From UBA7672 sp965229115 (GTDB lineage: Bacteria; Pseudomonadota; Alphaproteobacteria; Caulobacterales; Hyphomonadaceae): DNA of 64,000 nucleotides. The position numbers and the translations under genes are program-made. The notes under the pieces are model-generated. The model ran no database searches. It was not told the origin of the DNA and worked only from the letters and a program-made list of their open reading frames with translations. This document shows positions 6,580 through 14,722 of the stretch, piece after piece. Where the stretch lies: the NCBI GenBank assembly GCA_965229115.1, contig CBDDIR010000003.1:4457623-4521622 (forward strand), in the 5' to 3' direction. The stretch's first letter is position 1. Each line of letters starts with the position of its first letter.

Positions 6580-8247
6580 TTACCGTCGCCCCGCTGCCGC
6601 AATGCGAGCGGTGGGGCGCGAGGGCGCTTTACGTTGAGCGAGACTACCGTTTGCAACGGCACCCACGAGCAATCCGGCGAGAACGAGCTTGTCGTTTCTG
6701 ATGAGCTTGGCAGTGCCAACAACTGATTTTGCCGCATTCCCCAGCTCGCGTGCCAGGGCGTCGGCTATCAGTATCTCCCGATGTTCGCTCTTTTCATTCT
6801 CGAGCATCTCACAAACATTCCCTCCAGTTCTCGTAAGTTCGTCGAGAACCGAAAATGGGCGCGTACCACCTGGGCCTCTGTGACTCCAGACATCTTGCAT
6901 TCGAGAGATATCAGCGGCGAGAAGGTAGGTACGAAGTTCGGTAAGCTTAGGTCCGATCGCATCGCGCACCTTTTTTGAAAGCTTGCTCTGAAGATGGTCC
7001 GACAGCGATGGCTCAAGCGAGAGAGTGTGGATACTTTTGGAGCTTCCAAAATGGAATCGCACCCGCCACTGAGCGATTTCCTCTTCGAACTCATTCACGA
7101 GTTCAAAGCGCACCCCACTTTTAAGGCGCAACGTTGGAATGGCGAATCTAAATGTCCGATGTTGTGGATACTGCCAGCCCGGCGCATCGGGCTTTGTGAC
7201 GGTCGGCCGTGTATCTGGCGCGGAAAATCTGGCGGCCGCTTCACTCGGCTTCACAAGCTGCTCTGGCTTGATGCCTTGAATTGCTTGAGCGACATAGAAT
7301 GAAAACAACGGCGGCAGCGCATTCCCTGCCATCTTTTGTTTCTGCGAGTACGTTTCTCCGAAGAATTGGAAGTTGATCGGAAACCCTTGGAGCGTCGCCC
7401 GCTCGCGCACCGTGAGGCGGCGATATCCTGCGCCATTTTGTCGTTTTATGATGATGCTTTCTCGCGACACCCGTGTGCAGGTAGCCGTCACTGTGCGTGA
7501 TGAGCGGTCAAGCCGGTCAGGAAACGGCATCGAGTTATAGACCGGATGCAGGGTTTTGTTCGCAGCATTGATTCTCTCTTCTTCGGAGTTCAATGGGCTC
7601 TCTAGCTCATGATCAACCAGCTCGCTCCGATCCAGCTTTATTCCCCAAATTGGATCCACCACCGAGCTCGATCTCAATGCATCGACCACATCGCCAAGCG
7701 TATGCCGCGGTATCGAAGTTGCGTACTGCTGCAGAAGAGCAAAATCGATATTCCCGGCGATGCAGCGGCGACGTCTTTGAGGTAAGCCAAACTCCTCAAG
7801 ATTCACTACGGTTGTCGCGATGCCCAAGTGTCGAAATCTCGCCAGCTTTCCCCTGGGGCCCAGCTCTTTCTCAATGATCTTGGCGGCGCGGGGCACATTT
7901 TCCATCGCCCACCAACGTGGTTTTAGCCATTCGACAACTTCCAAGAATTTGATGATGTCCTTGAGTCCGTCTGAAAGGTCACCATTGCCTCCCCGATTGG
8001 AAAAAGAAAACTCCGTACACGGAGGACTTCCAATCACAATGTCGATCGATTTTGGGAGGTCTGTGCTATCGAGAGCCCGCACGTCGGCCTGGCTAACGAC
8101 ATGCCTGTTGTTAGTTCTATTCGTGGTGTTCGCGACGTCCCATCTATCGAACGATTGGACTATTGAGATTCCTGCCAGCTTCATGCCCAGCGCCCAGCCG
8201 CCGACGCCGGAATAGAGGTCGATTGCACGAAGTGTGCGCGTAGCCAT
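6580..8247 (-). CDS. DNA (cytosine-5-)-methyltransferase with unknown C-terminal region
   Basis: A 555-residue protein. The ordered C5-MTase motifs are all visible: I AIDLYSGVGGW, IV GSPPCTEFS (catalytic Cys), VI MENVPR, VIII QRRRRC, IX RRLTVRERATLQGFP and X MAGNALPP. The target-recognition region between VIII and IX is about 110 residues. Residues from about 370 onward, after motif X, form an extension of about 180 residues with no recognised domain, making the protein longer than typical Dcm enzymes. The ATG at 8247 (MATRTLRAID) is used because the motif begins there. It is convergent with the HNH-helicase gene and could protect host DNA from it. Confidence 0.9.
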   Translation of the reverse strand: MATRTLRAIDLYSGVGGWALGMKLAGISIVQSFDRWDVANTTNRTNNRHVVSQADVRALDSTDLPKSIDIVIGSPPCTEFSFSNRGGNGDLSDGLKDIIKFLEVVEWLKPRWWAMENVPRAAKIIEKELGPRGKLARFRHLGIATTVVNLEEFGLPQRRRRCIAGNIDFALLQQYATSIPRHTLGDVVDALRSSSVVDPIWGIKLDRSELVDHELESPLNSEEERINAANKTLHPVYNSMPFPDRLDRSSRTVTATCTRVSRESIIIKRQNGAGYRRLTVRERATLQGFPINFQFFGETYSQKQKMAGNALPPLFSFYVAQAIQGIKPEQLVKPSEAAARFSAPDTRPTVTKPDAPGWQYPQHRTFRFAIPTLRLKSGVRFELVNEFEEEIAQWRVRFHFGSSKSIHTLSLEPSLSDHLQSKLSKKVRDAIGPKLTELRTYLLAADISRMQDVWSHRGPGGTRPFSVLDELTRTGGNVCEMLENEKSEHREILIADALARELGNAAKSVVGTAKLIRNDKLVLAGLLVGAVANGSLAQRKAPSRPTARIAAAGRR

Positions 8248-8596
8248 TGAGACGTGTCCCCCGGAGTGTTTGGAGGTTGATACTCCGAAAGAGTCTGGCT
8301 GGGAAGATCCTATCAAAACTTTGACGGCGTCCAACTTTCTAAATGGGACGTGATGAAAGCCTCAGCGATCGTTCAGTCGGCGTTTAATGAAACGTTACAA
8401 CCGGTGTCATGACCCCGCCTCGGCTCAAGATGGTACCTGCGTATCGGGGGGACTGGTCTGGGTACCTCATGGGTACCTCGCGAGCAGCACTCGATAAGAA
8501 GCCTTGATACGATGCAGATAGTCAGCGCTTCGAGGATGATAAGCCTGGATGCGGTCTGGGATCGCTCAGCACCGACTGAGAGCTAGGGTCTCAACT
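8248..8596. other. Island terminal non-coding region
   Basis: No gene is supported between the methyltransferase start and the attachment site. It must hold the leftward methyltransferase promoter, and it contains the GGTACC repeat cluster (8432-8479). Confidence 0.5.
8432..8479. repeat. Cluster of three GGTACC-centred repeats near attR
   Basis: GGTACC occurs at 8432-8437, 8461-8466 and 8472-8477. The last two are part of an identical GGGTACCTC repeated 11 bases apart (8460-8468 and 8471-8479), one helical turn. Direct repeats within about 120 bp of an attachment site may be integrase or excisionase arm sites; this is inference. Confidence 0.4.
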
Positions 8597-8641
8597 TTGA
8601 CATGGTAGGGGTCACAGGTTCGATCCCTGTACCGCCCACCA
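8597..8641 (+). other. attR: 3' half of tRNA-Val(GAC)
   Basis: TTGACAT (anticodon loop with GAC) is followed by GGTAG, the variable loop, a perfect T-arm (ACAGG-TTCGATC-CCTGT), the acceptor strand ACCGCCC, discriminator A and CCA. The bases upstream do not pair with GGTAG and no D-arm exists, so the gene is truncated exactly at the anticodon loop. This is the footprint of tyrosine-integrase insertion. It is not expected to give a functional tRNA. Confidence 0.8.
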
Positions 8642-8666
8642 GCCTCTAGAGCCCTCACCCGGATCC

Positions 8667-10592
8667 TTAGACCCGGGCTTCGCTCGGTTTCACGATCTTT
8701 GTAGCAGCAATAGCCGCGGCGACAGCCGGTGTCGGCAGGACTGCGCGTTGTTGCTCCACGGTCAGCTGCCAGTTGATGCGGCTGGCATTGCGCTGGGCAG
8801 CGCTGACCACGGACGGCGGGCGCAGGTCTTCCGGCGTCGCCATCGCGCGCCACAGCCAGCTACGGCGGTTTGGCGCGAAGGAGAGAGCGGAGGCGATCGG
8901 CGCAGCCAGAAGCAGGCTGATGGTGACCGGCAGCGTCCAGACGGCGAAGCCGGCATTCACCAGCATCGTGGCGATCAGGGCGATGCCCGCGATCATCTGC
9001 GGCATGAAGCGGTTGCCGTTCGACGCGCCAGCGACAGCCACGCGGGCTTGTGGGCGCCAGCCACAGTCGCGGCCGAGGAAGGGCATCACCACGGCCTGGG
9101 CCTGGCTGATCATCATGATCGGCGCGGTTGCTGCCGAGATGGCGGCTTCGGTGAAGAGGCCCATGAGGAAGGCCGGCTTGCGGTTCCAGCCCGGCAGGCG
9201 GTTGAACGCCCACAGGATCAGCGCCAGCCATTTGGGCGAGAGCACGATCAGAGCGGTAAGCGCGAGCAGCGAGAAGTCCGTTCCGCCAACGCCGTTGGAG
9301 GCAACAGGCGGGATCAGGATGGCGAGCGTGGCGCTGACCAGGATCAGCGAGAACCACAACAGCGCCGAGGCATAGCCCATCACGCCCGAAAGGATGTGGG
9401 CGCGGCTGACCGGATCGAAACCACGTGCGCCCATCAGCTTGAGGTGCTGCAGGTTGCCCTGCGCCCAGCGGCGGTCGCGCGCGACGAGATCGTCGAGCGT
9501 CGGCGGGGATTCTTCGTAGCTGCCTTCGATTTCAGGCGCGATCTCGACGCGCCAGCCGGCGCGACGGAGCAGGGCGGCCTCGACGAAGTCATGGCTGAGG
9601 ATGTGCCCGCCGAGCGGACCTTTGCCCGGCAGATCGGGAAGGCCGGCGTGAGCTGCGAACGCCGACACGCGGATGATGGCGTTATGGCCCCAGAAGTTGC
9701 CGGCGCCGCCGGACCACCAGGCGAGGCCTGCGCCGAAGATCTGGCCGTAAGCGCGCATGGCGAACTGCTGCGAGCGGGCCATCAGCGTCTGTGCGTTCAC
9801 CAGCGACGGCACGGTCTGAATCAGGGCGGTGCCCGGTTGCGCATCCATACGCTGCACCAGTTCGATCAGCGCATCCGACGTCATCAGGCTGTCGGCGTCG
9901 AACACGGCCATGTATTCGTAGCGGCCGCCCCAGCGGCGCACGAATTCCGAAACGTTGCCGGCCTTGCGGCCGTGGTTGAGCGTACGGCGGCGATAGAAGA
10001 CCGTGGCGTGCGGACGCGCAGCGCGGAAGCGATTGATGGCGTTCTCTTCGTCGCGGGCGAGCTCCGGATCGGTCGTGTCGCTGAGGAAGAAGAATTCGAA
10101 CGCGCTAGCCGCGCCTGCCGACATCAGCTGGTCATGGATGGCCTGCGCGCCGGCGGTAACGCGCGATGTGTCCTCGTTGCGGATCGGGAAGACGATGGCG
10201 GTCAGCGAGTTGGTGTCGAGCGGGGCGAGCGCCGGGCGGCGCTCGTTGGGCTCGCGGTTCATCAGGATCGCAGCGCCGGCGACAGCCGTCGCGCCAGCCA
10301 GCGAGATCCAGGCAAGGTTCGCTGCGAGCAAGGCGAGGCCGATCCACTCGAGCAGCGAAACGCCATCGGTGTTCATCATGCTCCAAGCATGGGTGGTGGC
10401 GAGCCCGGTGATGCCAAGGGCCGCAACCAGCATGATGCCAAGGCGCCAGCGGCCATCCGTCTCTCCGCGAACGCGGACGCGTTTGTCCGACATCGGCTGC
10501 TGAGGCATCAGCAGTGGCGCTTCGGGCGGCGTCTCCGGCTTGGCAAGTCGAGCGACAAGCGTGGGGGCGTCGAGTCTTACTCTGGCGTCCAT
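8667..10592 (-). CDS. opgH: Glucan biosynthesis glucosyltransferase H
   Basis: A 641-residue inner-membrane protein. N-terminal cytoplasmic stretch, two membrane segments, a GT2 domain with the DxD motif (AVFDADSLMTSD) and the acceptor motif DRRWAQGNLQ, then several C-terminal membrane helices. OpgH (MdoH) polymerises UDP-glucose into the beta-1,2 backbone of osmoregulated periplasmic glucans and exports it. The start ATG at 10592 (MDARVRLDAP) lies 16 bp inside the end of opgG, so the two genes are translationally coupled. It is shorter than the E. coli enzyme (about 850 residues), mainly at the N-terminus. Confidence 0.92.
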   Translation of the reverse strand: MDARVRLDAPTLVARLAKPETPPEAPLLMPQQPMSDKRVRVRGETDGRWRLGIMLVAALGITGLATTHAWSMMNTDGVSLLEWIGLALLAANLAWISLAGATAVAGAAILMNREPNERRPALAPLDTNSLTAIVFPIRNEDTSRVTAGAQAIHDQLMSAGAASAFEFFFLSDTTDPELARDEENAINRFRAARPHATVFYRRRTLNHGRKAGNVSEFVRRWGGRYEYMAVFDADSLMTSDALIELVQRMDAQPGTALIQTVPSLVNAQTLMARSQQFAMRAYGQIFGAGLAWWSGGAGNFWGHNAIIRVSAFAAHAGLPDLPGKGPLGGHILSHDFVEAALLRRAGWRVEIAPEIEGSYEESPPTLDDLVARDRRWAQGNLQHLKLMGARGFDPVSRAHILSGVMGYASALLWFSLILVSATLAILIPPVASNGVGGTDFSLLALTALIVLSPKWLALILWAFNRLPGWNRKPAFLMGLFTEAAISAATAPIMMISQAQAVVMPFLGRDCGWRPQARVAVAGASNGNRFMPQMIAGIALIATMLVNAGFAVWTLPVTISLLLAAPIASALSFAPNRRSWLWRAMATPEDLRPPSVVSAAQRNASRINWQLTVEQQRAVLPTPAVAAAIAATKIVKPSEARV

Positions 10593-12130
10593 CTGTACAA
10601 CCACGTTTCTGTTTGTTGGGAGGTGGAGTCGGCGAGGGCTGCGTGCAGCTCGACTACCGGCGAGGCGCCAGGAGCGAGGTCGAAGGAAAGGCGGCGGCCG
10701 CCCGAGATCGGCGCGATCTGGACGTTCGAGATCACGCCGCCATTGGCCCAGACATCGGGCGTCAGCGGCTTGGTGGCGAACGCATCGTCGCCGGCGAAGT
10801 TGATGGCGATGTTCTGCAGGCTCCTGTCCTGCAGGGACGTCATGATGCGGCTCTCGACCACCTTGGCGGTGTTGACCGGCGCATCGCGCTGCCAGTGAAC
10901 GCGGTAGGCGATCTTCTGGGTCGAGCCCGCGAGCCAGGGCTGGGCCGGACGCCAGAAGGCGGCGACGTTGTCGGCGTATTCGTTGGGCGTGGGGTTCTCG
11001 AGCAGATAGACCGCGCCCGGGCCCCAATCGCCTTGCGGCTCGATCCAGATGCTGGGGCGAAGCACGTACTTGGCTTCGTCGTCGGCATAGGCGGCGGGCA
11101 CGCGGTTGCGCTGCTCAAGACCGAAACCAGCCAGCGGGCTGTCGAAGGACGACATCTGCAGGTGGCGGGGGTTTGCCAGCGGGCGCCAGATGCGCTCGCC
11201 AGATTTGGTCTGGATGGCCAGGCCATCGCTGTCGTGAACCTGCGGGCGCACATCGTCGCCTTTGCGCGGCTTCAGCGTGCCGTGCAGATACATGCTCGAC
11301 ATGGGGGCAAGGCCCGCCTCGGTGATGTCGGTGCGCGGATGGATGTCGCCGGCGACGTCGATGGTGGCGTCTGTGCCAGGGCGCAGCGTGAAGCGATAGG
11401 CGGCGGCCACGCTGGGCGAGTCCACCAGGGCCACGAAGGTGAGAGTGGTGTCGTTGGCTTCCGGCTCGAAGACCCAGAACTCGGTGAAGCGCGGGAACTC
11501 TTCAGGCTTCGACGAGCCTGTGCCGATCGCAAGTGCGCGAGCGGACACGCCATACACCTGGCCTTCGCTGACAGACCGGAAATAAGTGCCGCCCTGGAAG
11601 ACAGCGAACTCATAGCCGACGCCTGCGACCCCCGGCTTGGAGATCGCGCGCCAGCCCGAGGCGCCAAGCGCCATGCGCTCAGCATCGGTGGCGAACGGGT
11701 AGTCGACGAAGTCGACAGCGCCGGCGGTGGGATGCTGACGACGCGAGCCATCATGATTGATGAAGTTGATGCCAACGGTCTCGCCGTAGAAGAAACCGCG
11801 CGGCAGCGACAACACAGCGAACGGATTGCCGACCTGGCCCCAGATCGCCGACTCCGGACGCGGGCGCAGCTTGCGATAGCCGTCATAGTCCAGCTTGGCG
11901 AATGACGCCGGCAGCGTCTTGTCGGGCTCGACGTACGGCTTGCCAGCCAGCTCAGCGGCGCGGCGCGAGGCTTCGGCAAAAACGTCGTCAGCGTGATGGA
12001 TCGATTTGGCGGCGGCGGTCGTCGAGATCGATTGAGCTGCGGGCTGTGCAAGTGCAGGCGCTGCGGTGAGGCCTGACGCCAGCAACGCTGCTACTCCACA
12101 CGAGAGGGAAACGGCCCTCGACCCGAACAT
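10577..12130 (-). CDS. opgG: Periplasmic glucan biosynthesis protein OpgG
   Basis: A 517-residue protein. A signal peptide (hydrophobic core LSCGVAALLASGL, cleavage after PALAQ) precedes an OpgG/OpgD domain with characteristic stretches such as YPFATDAERMALGASGW, FWVFEP and QGDWGPGAVYLLENPTPNEYADN. OpgG acts in the periplasm on the beta-1,2-glucan made by OpgH, shaping branches or chain length. The ATG at 12130 has GAGAGG upstream; a GTG two codons earlier is less well placed. The OpgG-versus-OpgD distinction rests on the partnership with opgH. Confidence 0.9.
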   Translation of the reverse strand: MFGSRAVSLSCGVAALLASGLTAAPALAQPAAQSISTTAAAKSIHHADDVFAEASRRAAELAGKPYVEPDKTLPASFAKLDYDGYRKLRPRPESAIWGQVGNPFAVLSLPRGFFYGETVGINFINHDGSRRQHPTAGAVDFVDYPFATDAERMALGASGWRAISKPGVAGVGYEFAVFQGGTYFRSVSEGQVYGVSARALAIGTGSSKPEEFPRFTEFWVFEPEANDTTLTFVALVDSPSVAAAYRFTLRPGTDATIDVAGDIHPRTDITEAGLAPMSSMYLHGTLKPRKGDDVRPQVHDSDGLAIQTKSGERIWRPLANPRHLQMSSFDSPLAGFGLEQRNRVPAAYADDEAKYVLRPSIWIEPQGDWGPGAVYLLENPTPNEYADNVAAFWRPAQPWLAGSTQKIAYRVHWQRDAPVNTAKVVESRIMTSLQDRSLQNIAINFAGDDAFATKPLTPDVWANGGVISNVQIAPISGGRRLSFDLAPGASPVVELHAALADSTSQQTETWLYRWTPE

Positions 12131-12545
12131 TCGCACAACCTCTCACGCGCAGCCGGACGTGAATCCCGGCTCGCGCAGCCTTCGCTGCCTTTCTGGTGTT
12201 TCTTCCCGTCGCTGCCTCTTGTCGTGTTGGGCAACTGACCTCAGGGCTACTTAGTGTGCTTTGAGACGCGCGCCTTAAGCGATTGCAGAAAACACCGTTG
12301 TCTTTCTGAGATTTAATCGGCGCGACGCTGAAACCGTCGCGAAGCACGCATCAGTGCTGCAGGAACGAGCGGGTTTATGACTCGCGCGAAAGAAACGACG
12401 TCGAACGTCGCTCTCGTCTTGCTGGATTGTAATCGAGTGCGCGCGATCGAGCACGCGCGTTATGAGCAATCGTGCGAGCTTGCGAGCGTGTGAGGCGAGT
12501 GGACGTGCAGGCGAGTGAAGGGGAGTACCGCGCGACGCAAAAGAA
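12131..12545. other. Intergenic region upstream of opgG
   Basis: About 415 bases without a convincing gene. It lies between opgG and the terminator of the upstream gene and should contain the leftward opgGH promoter. No clear -35/-10 pair or operator could be assigned. Confidence 0.5.
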
Positions 12546-12572
12546 AAAGGCCGGAGCGATGCTCCGGCCTTT
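12537..12572 (-). terminator. Rho-independent terminator of the redoxin/cytochrome gene
   Basis: A perfect 12-bp stem (12546-12557 with 12561-12572) closes a 3-base loop. On the minus strand it is followed by TTCTTTTG, the U-rich tail. It sits 25 bases after the stop of the gene at 12597. Confidence 0.85.
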
Positions 12573-12596
12573 CGTGTTTGTAACTTCAGCTGATCG

Positions 12597-14585
12597 TTAG
12601 AGATCGATCTGAGCGTCGTCCGGGATGCCCAGCTTGAAGCCGGAAGCCTTCAGCTCTGCCGGGTCGAGTGCGCCAGAGTTGTCGGTGTCGAGCGCTTTGA
12701 AGCGCGGCTTCAGCGAAGCCATCATGCCCTTCAGTTCGCTCTCCTGGATCAGGCCGTCATAGTTGTCGTCTATCATGCCGAACGCGGCCGACGCCATCAG
12801 CTGCTGCTGCAGGTCGCTGCGGACGTTGTCGACGGTCTCGTCAGCCCAACGGTAGTTGATGCGGAAGTACATCATCTCCTGGTGCGACTGCTCGCCCGTG
12901 CGGACGACGTCGTTGTAGGAGGCGATCGGCGAACCTTCCGCGTCCTTGTTCGAAGCGTTCAGCTTCTTGTTGTTCGTCGAGTTGTCGAACACCCAGGTCG
13001 CGATCAGCTTCGTGCCTTTCTTGATCAGGATCGGCTCGATCGGATCGTAGTCGCGCTGCCAGTTGAAGTCGTACTTCGGCAGCGAGAGCATCATCTCTTC
13101 CTTGCCGTCAGCAGCCTTCTGCATCAGCTCGACATGGTAGCCGCGGTAGTGAGCGTGCGGGTAGAGCGTGTAGACGTACATGTCGGCCGGAACCGTGATG
13201 TAAGCCACTTCCTTGTGACGGCCTTCGCCGGCCGGGATCTGCAGACCGAAGTCGAAGATCACGGTCGAGCGCTTGATGAACTTCGGCGGGGCTTTCAGCG
13301 TGTAGAAGCCGACTTGCGTGCGGTCCGTCGAGGCTTTGCCCGTCGTCGTGTAGTGCATCTGGAAGTTCAGCTTGCCGCCGCCCGGGACCGGAGCGCCTGC
13401 ATCCTTGGCGATGACCTGGGCTTCAGCGCCCGGCGTGTACGAGCCGACCGAACCGCCCGGGATTTTCGCCTTCGGCAGTTTCGGATCCGGCACGTGGTTC
13501 GACACGACGTGGTGCAGAACAGTGCGGTCGCCCGGCTTGATCGAGATCGCGCGCAGCCAGGTGTCGTCCTTGAAGGGGTTGTCGACCTTCTGGTTCTGGT
13601 ACTCGACGATGCCCGTGGCCGGAACGTCATAAGCCGGCAGGTCGACGATCACGTCCGGTTTGCCGAGATAGGTCGGCCATTCCGGCGCAACGCCAGCCTT
13701 GGTTTTCAGGAAGTCTTCGCCCGTGCCGCGCGGTGCGCCGCCTTCGATCCAGTGGATCAGCGTCTTCTTCTGCGAAGCCGTCATGCCCTGGTCGTTCTGG
13801 AAGTGACCGATATGCGGATCGGCGAAGTAGGGAGGCATCCGCGAAGCGCGAACCGACTCGCGGATCATCGGCGCCATCGTCTTGACGACATCATAGCTGT
13901 CCATGGCGAAGGGAGCGATGCCGCCCTTCTGGTGGCAGGTCACGCACTTGTCCTGGATGATCGGCGCGATGTCTTTCGAGTACGAGATGTTCTTGAACTC
14001 GGCCGACTTGGCGCGTTCCGGGAAGGCGATGGTCGCGCCCGATTTCACTTCGACGCGCGCATTGGCGACGGCCTTGCCGGCGACAACAGCGTCGAGCGCT
14101 GCAGCGGTTTCCTTGAGCGGGCCGTGATAGGCGATCTTGAAGCTGTTCTTCGGATCGACGACGAAGATCTCGCCTTCGCGCTGAACGCCGAGCGACTCGC
14201 CGACGAGCTGCAGTTCGTCGACCAGGATCGGGATGTCGAAGCCCTGCGACTTGGCTTCAGCAGCCGCGGCGTCGCGATTGTCCTTCGAGTTGATCATGTA
14301 GAACAGGACGCCCTGGTCCTTGTACGTCGCCTTGAGCTTCTCGAGTTCGGCAGCCGCCTTGCGCGAGGTGTCCGAGCCATTGATCTGGCTCATGAGGACG
14401 ATCGCTTTGGCATCCTTGAAGTAGTGGAGCTCGTGCGACAGGCGGGTTTGATCGGTCAGCTGGAAGTTATCAGCCCGTTCCGGCACCGAAACGGTGACCG
14501 AAGGAGCGGGCGCCGCGATCGCGGACACGCCGATTACGGCCGCAACGGCGAGCGCCATTGTCGAGGCCAGCAGGGCACGTTTCAT
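12597..14585 (-). CDS. Exported redoxin-like / cytochrome c / copper monooxygenase-like / EF-hand protein
   Basis: A 662-residue protein with a signal peptide ending near AIAAPAP. Residues about 35-170 look like a thioredoxin/AhpC fold, but the usual CxxC is absent (VLMSQINGSDTS). A single haem motif CVTCH follows near residue 215. The central part has His-rich copper type II monooxygenase-like signatures (LHHVVSNHV, NFQMHYTT, YPHAHYRGYHVELM). The C-terminus has two EF-hand loops (DDNYDGLIQESE and DTDNSGALDPAE). Probably a periplasmic redox enzyme of unknown substrate. GGGAGACAT precedes the ATG, and it has its own terminator. Confidence 0.75.
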   Translation of the reverse strand: MKRALLASTMALAVAAVIGVSAIAAPAPSVTVSVPERADNFQLTDQTRLSHELHYFKDAKAIVLMSQINGSDTSRKAAAELEKLKATYKDQGVLFYMINSKDNRDAAAAEAKSQGFDIPILVDELQLVGESLGVQREGEIFVVDPKNSFKIAYHGPLKETAAALDAVVAGKAVANARVEVKSGATIAFPERAKSAEFKNISYSKDIAPIIQDKCVTCHQKGGIAPFAMDSYDVVKTMAPMIRESVRASRMPPYFADPHIGHFQNDQGMTASQKKTLIHWIEGGAPRGTGEDFLKTKAGVAPEWPTYLGKPDVIVDLPAYDVPATGIVEYQNQKVDNPFKDDTWLRAISIKPGDRTVLHHVVSNHVPDPKLPKAKIPGGSVGSYTPGAEAQVIAKDAGAPVPGGGKLNFQMHYTTTGKASTDRTQVGFYTLKAPPKFIKRSTVIFDFGLQIPAGEGRHKEVAYITVPADMYVYTLYPHAHYRGYHVELMQKAADGKEEMMLSLPKYDFNWQRDYDPIEPILIKKGTKLIATWVFDNSTNNKKLNASNKDAEGSPIASYNDVVRTGEQSHQEMMYFRINYRWADETVDNVRSDLQQQLMASAAFGMIDDNYDGLIQESELKGMMASLKPRFKALDTDNSGALDPAELKASGFKLGIPDDAQIDL

Positions 14586-14722
14586 TATATGTCTCCCAGG
14601 GAAGGCGCTTGATCAGCCTGTAATCGGAATTACTAGCCGATTTACCGGTAGTTTTCAACGATAACGCGCATTTCTGCTAATCGCTTTTAACGGGTGCTAG
14701 ATAACGTTTTTGCTATGTGACG

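Larger units (their letters stand above)
1..8641. mobile_element. Integrated genomic island (right part; left end outside window)
   Basis: The region carries a tyrosine integrase, an excisionase-like HTH gene, a HUH Rep-like gene, an IS3 copy, a helicase/methyltransferase cargo and small unknown genes. It ends at a truncated tRNA-Val 3' half (8597-8641), directly before the housekeeping gene opgH. A partial tRNA beginning in the anticodon loop is the usual scar of integration into the 3' part of a tRNA gene. With the scar on the + strand, the intact tRNA-Val(GAC) and the left attachment site should lie upstream of base 1. The left boundary is not visible, so the total size is unknown. Confidence 0.75.

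Noticed and set aside
8748..10898. A 716-codon + strand frame antisense to opgH/opgG
   Set aside because: Arg/Ala/Gly/His-rich translation without domains lies fully opposite the well-supported opgH and opgG; it is a GC-codon shadow.
12882..14612. A 576-codon + strand frame opposite the redoxin/cytochrome gene
   Set aside because: Low-complexity Arg/Val/Asp translation with no motif, opposite a gene with signal peptide, CxxCH and EF-hands.
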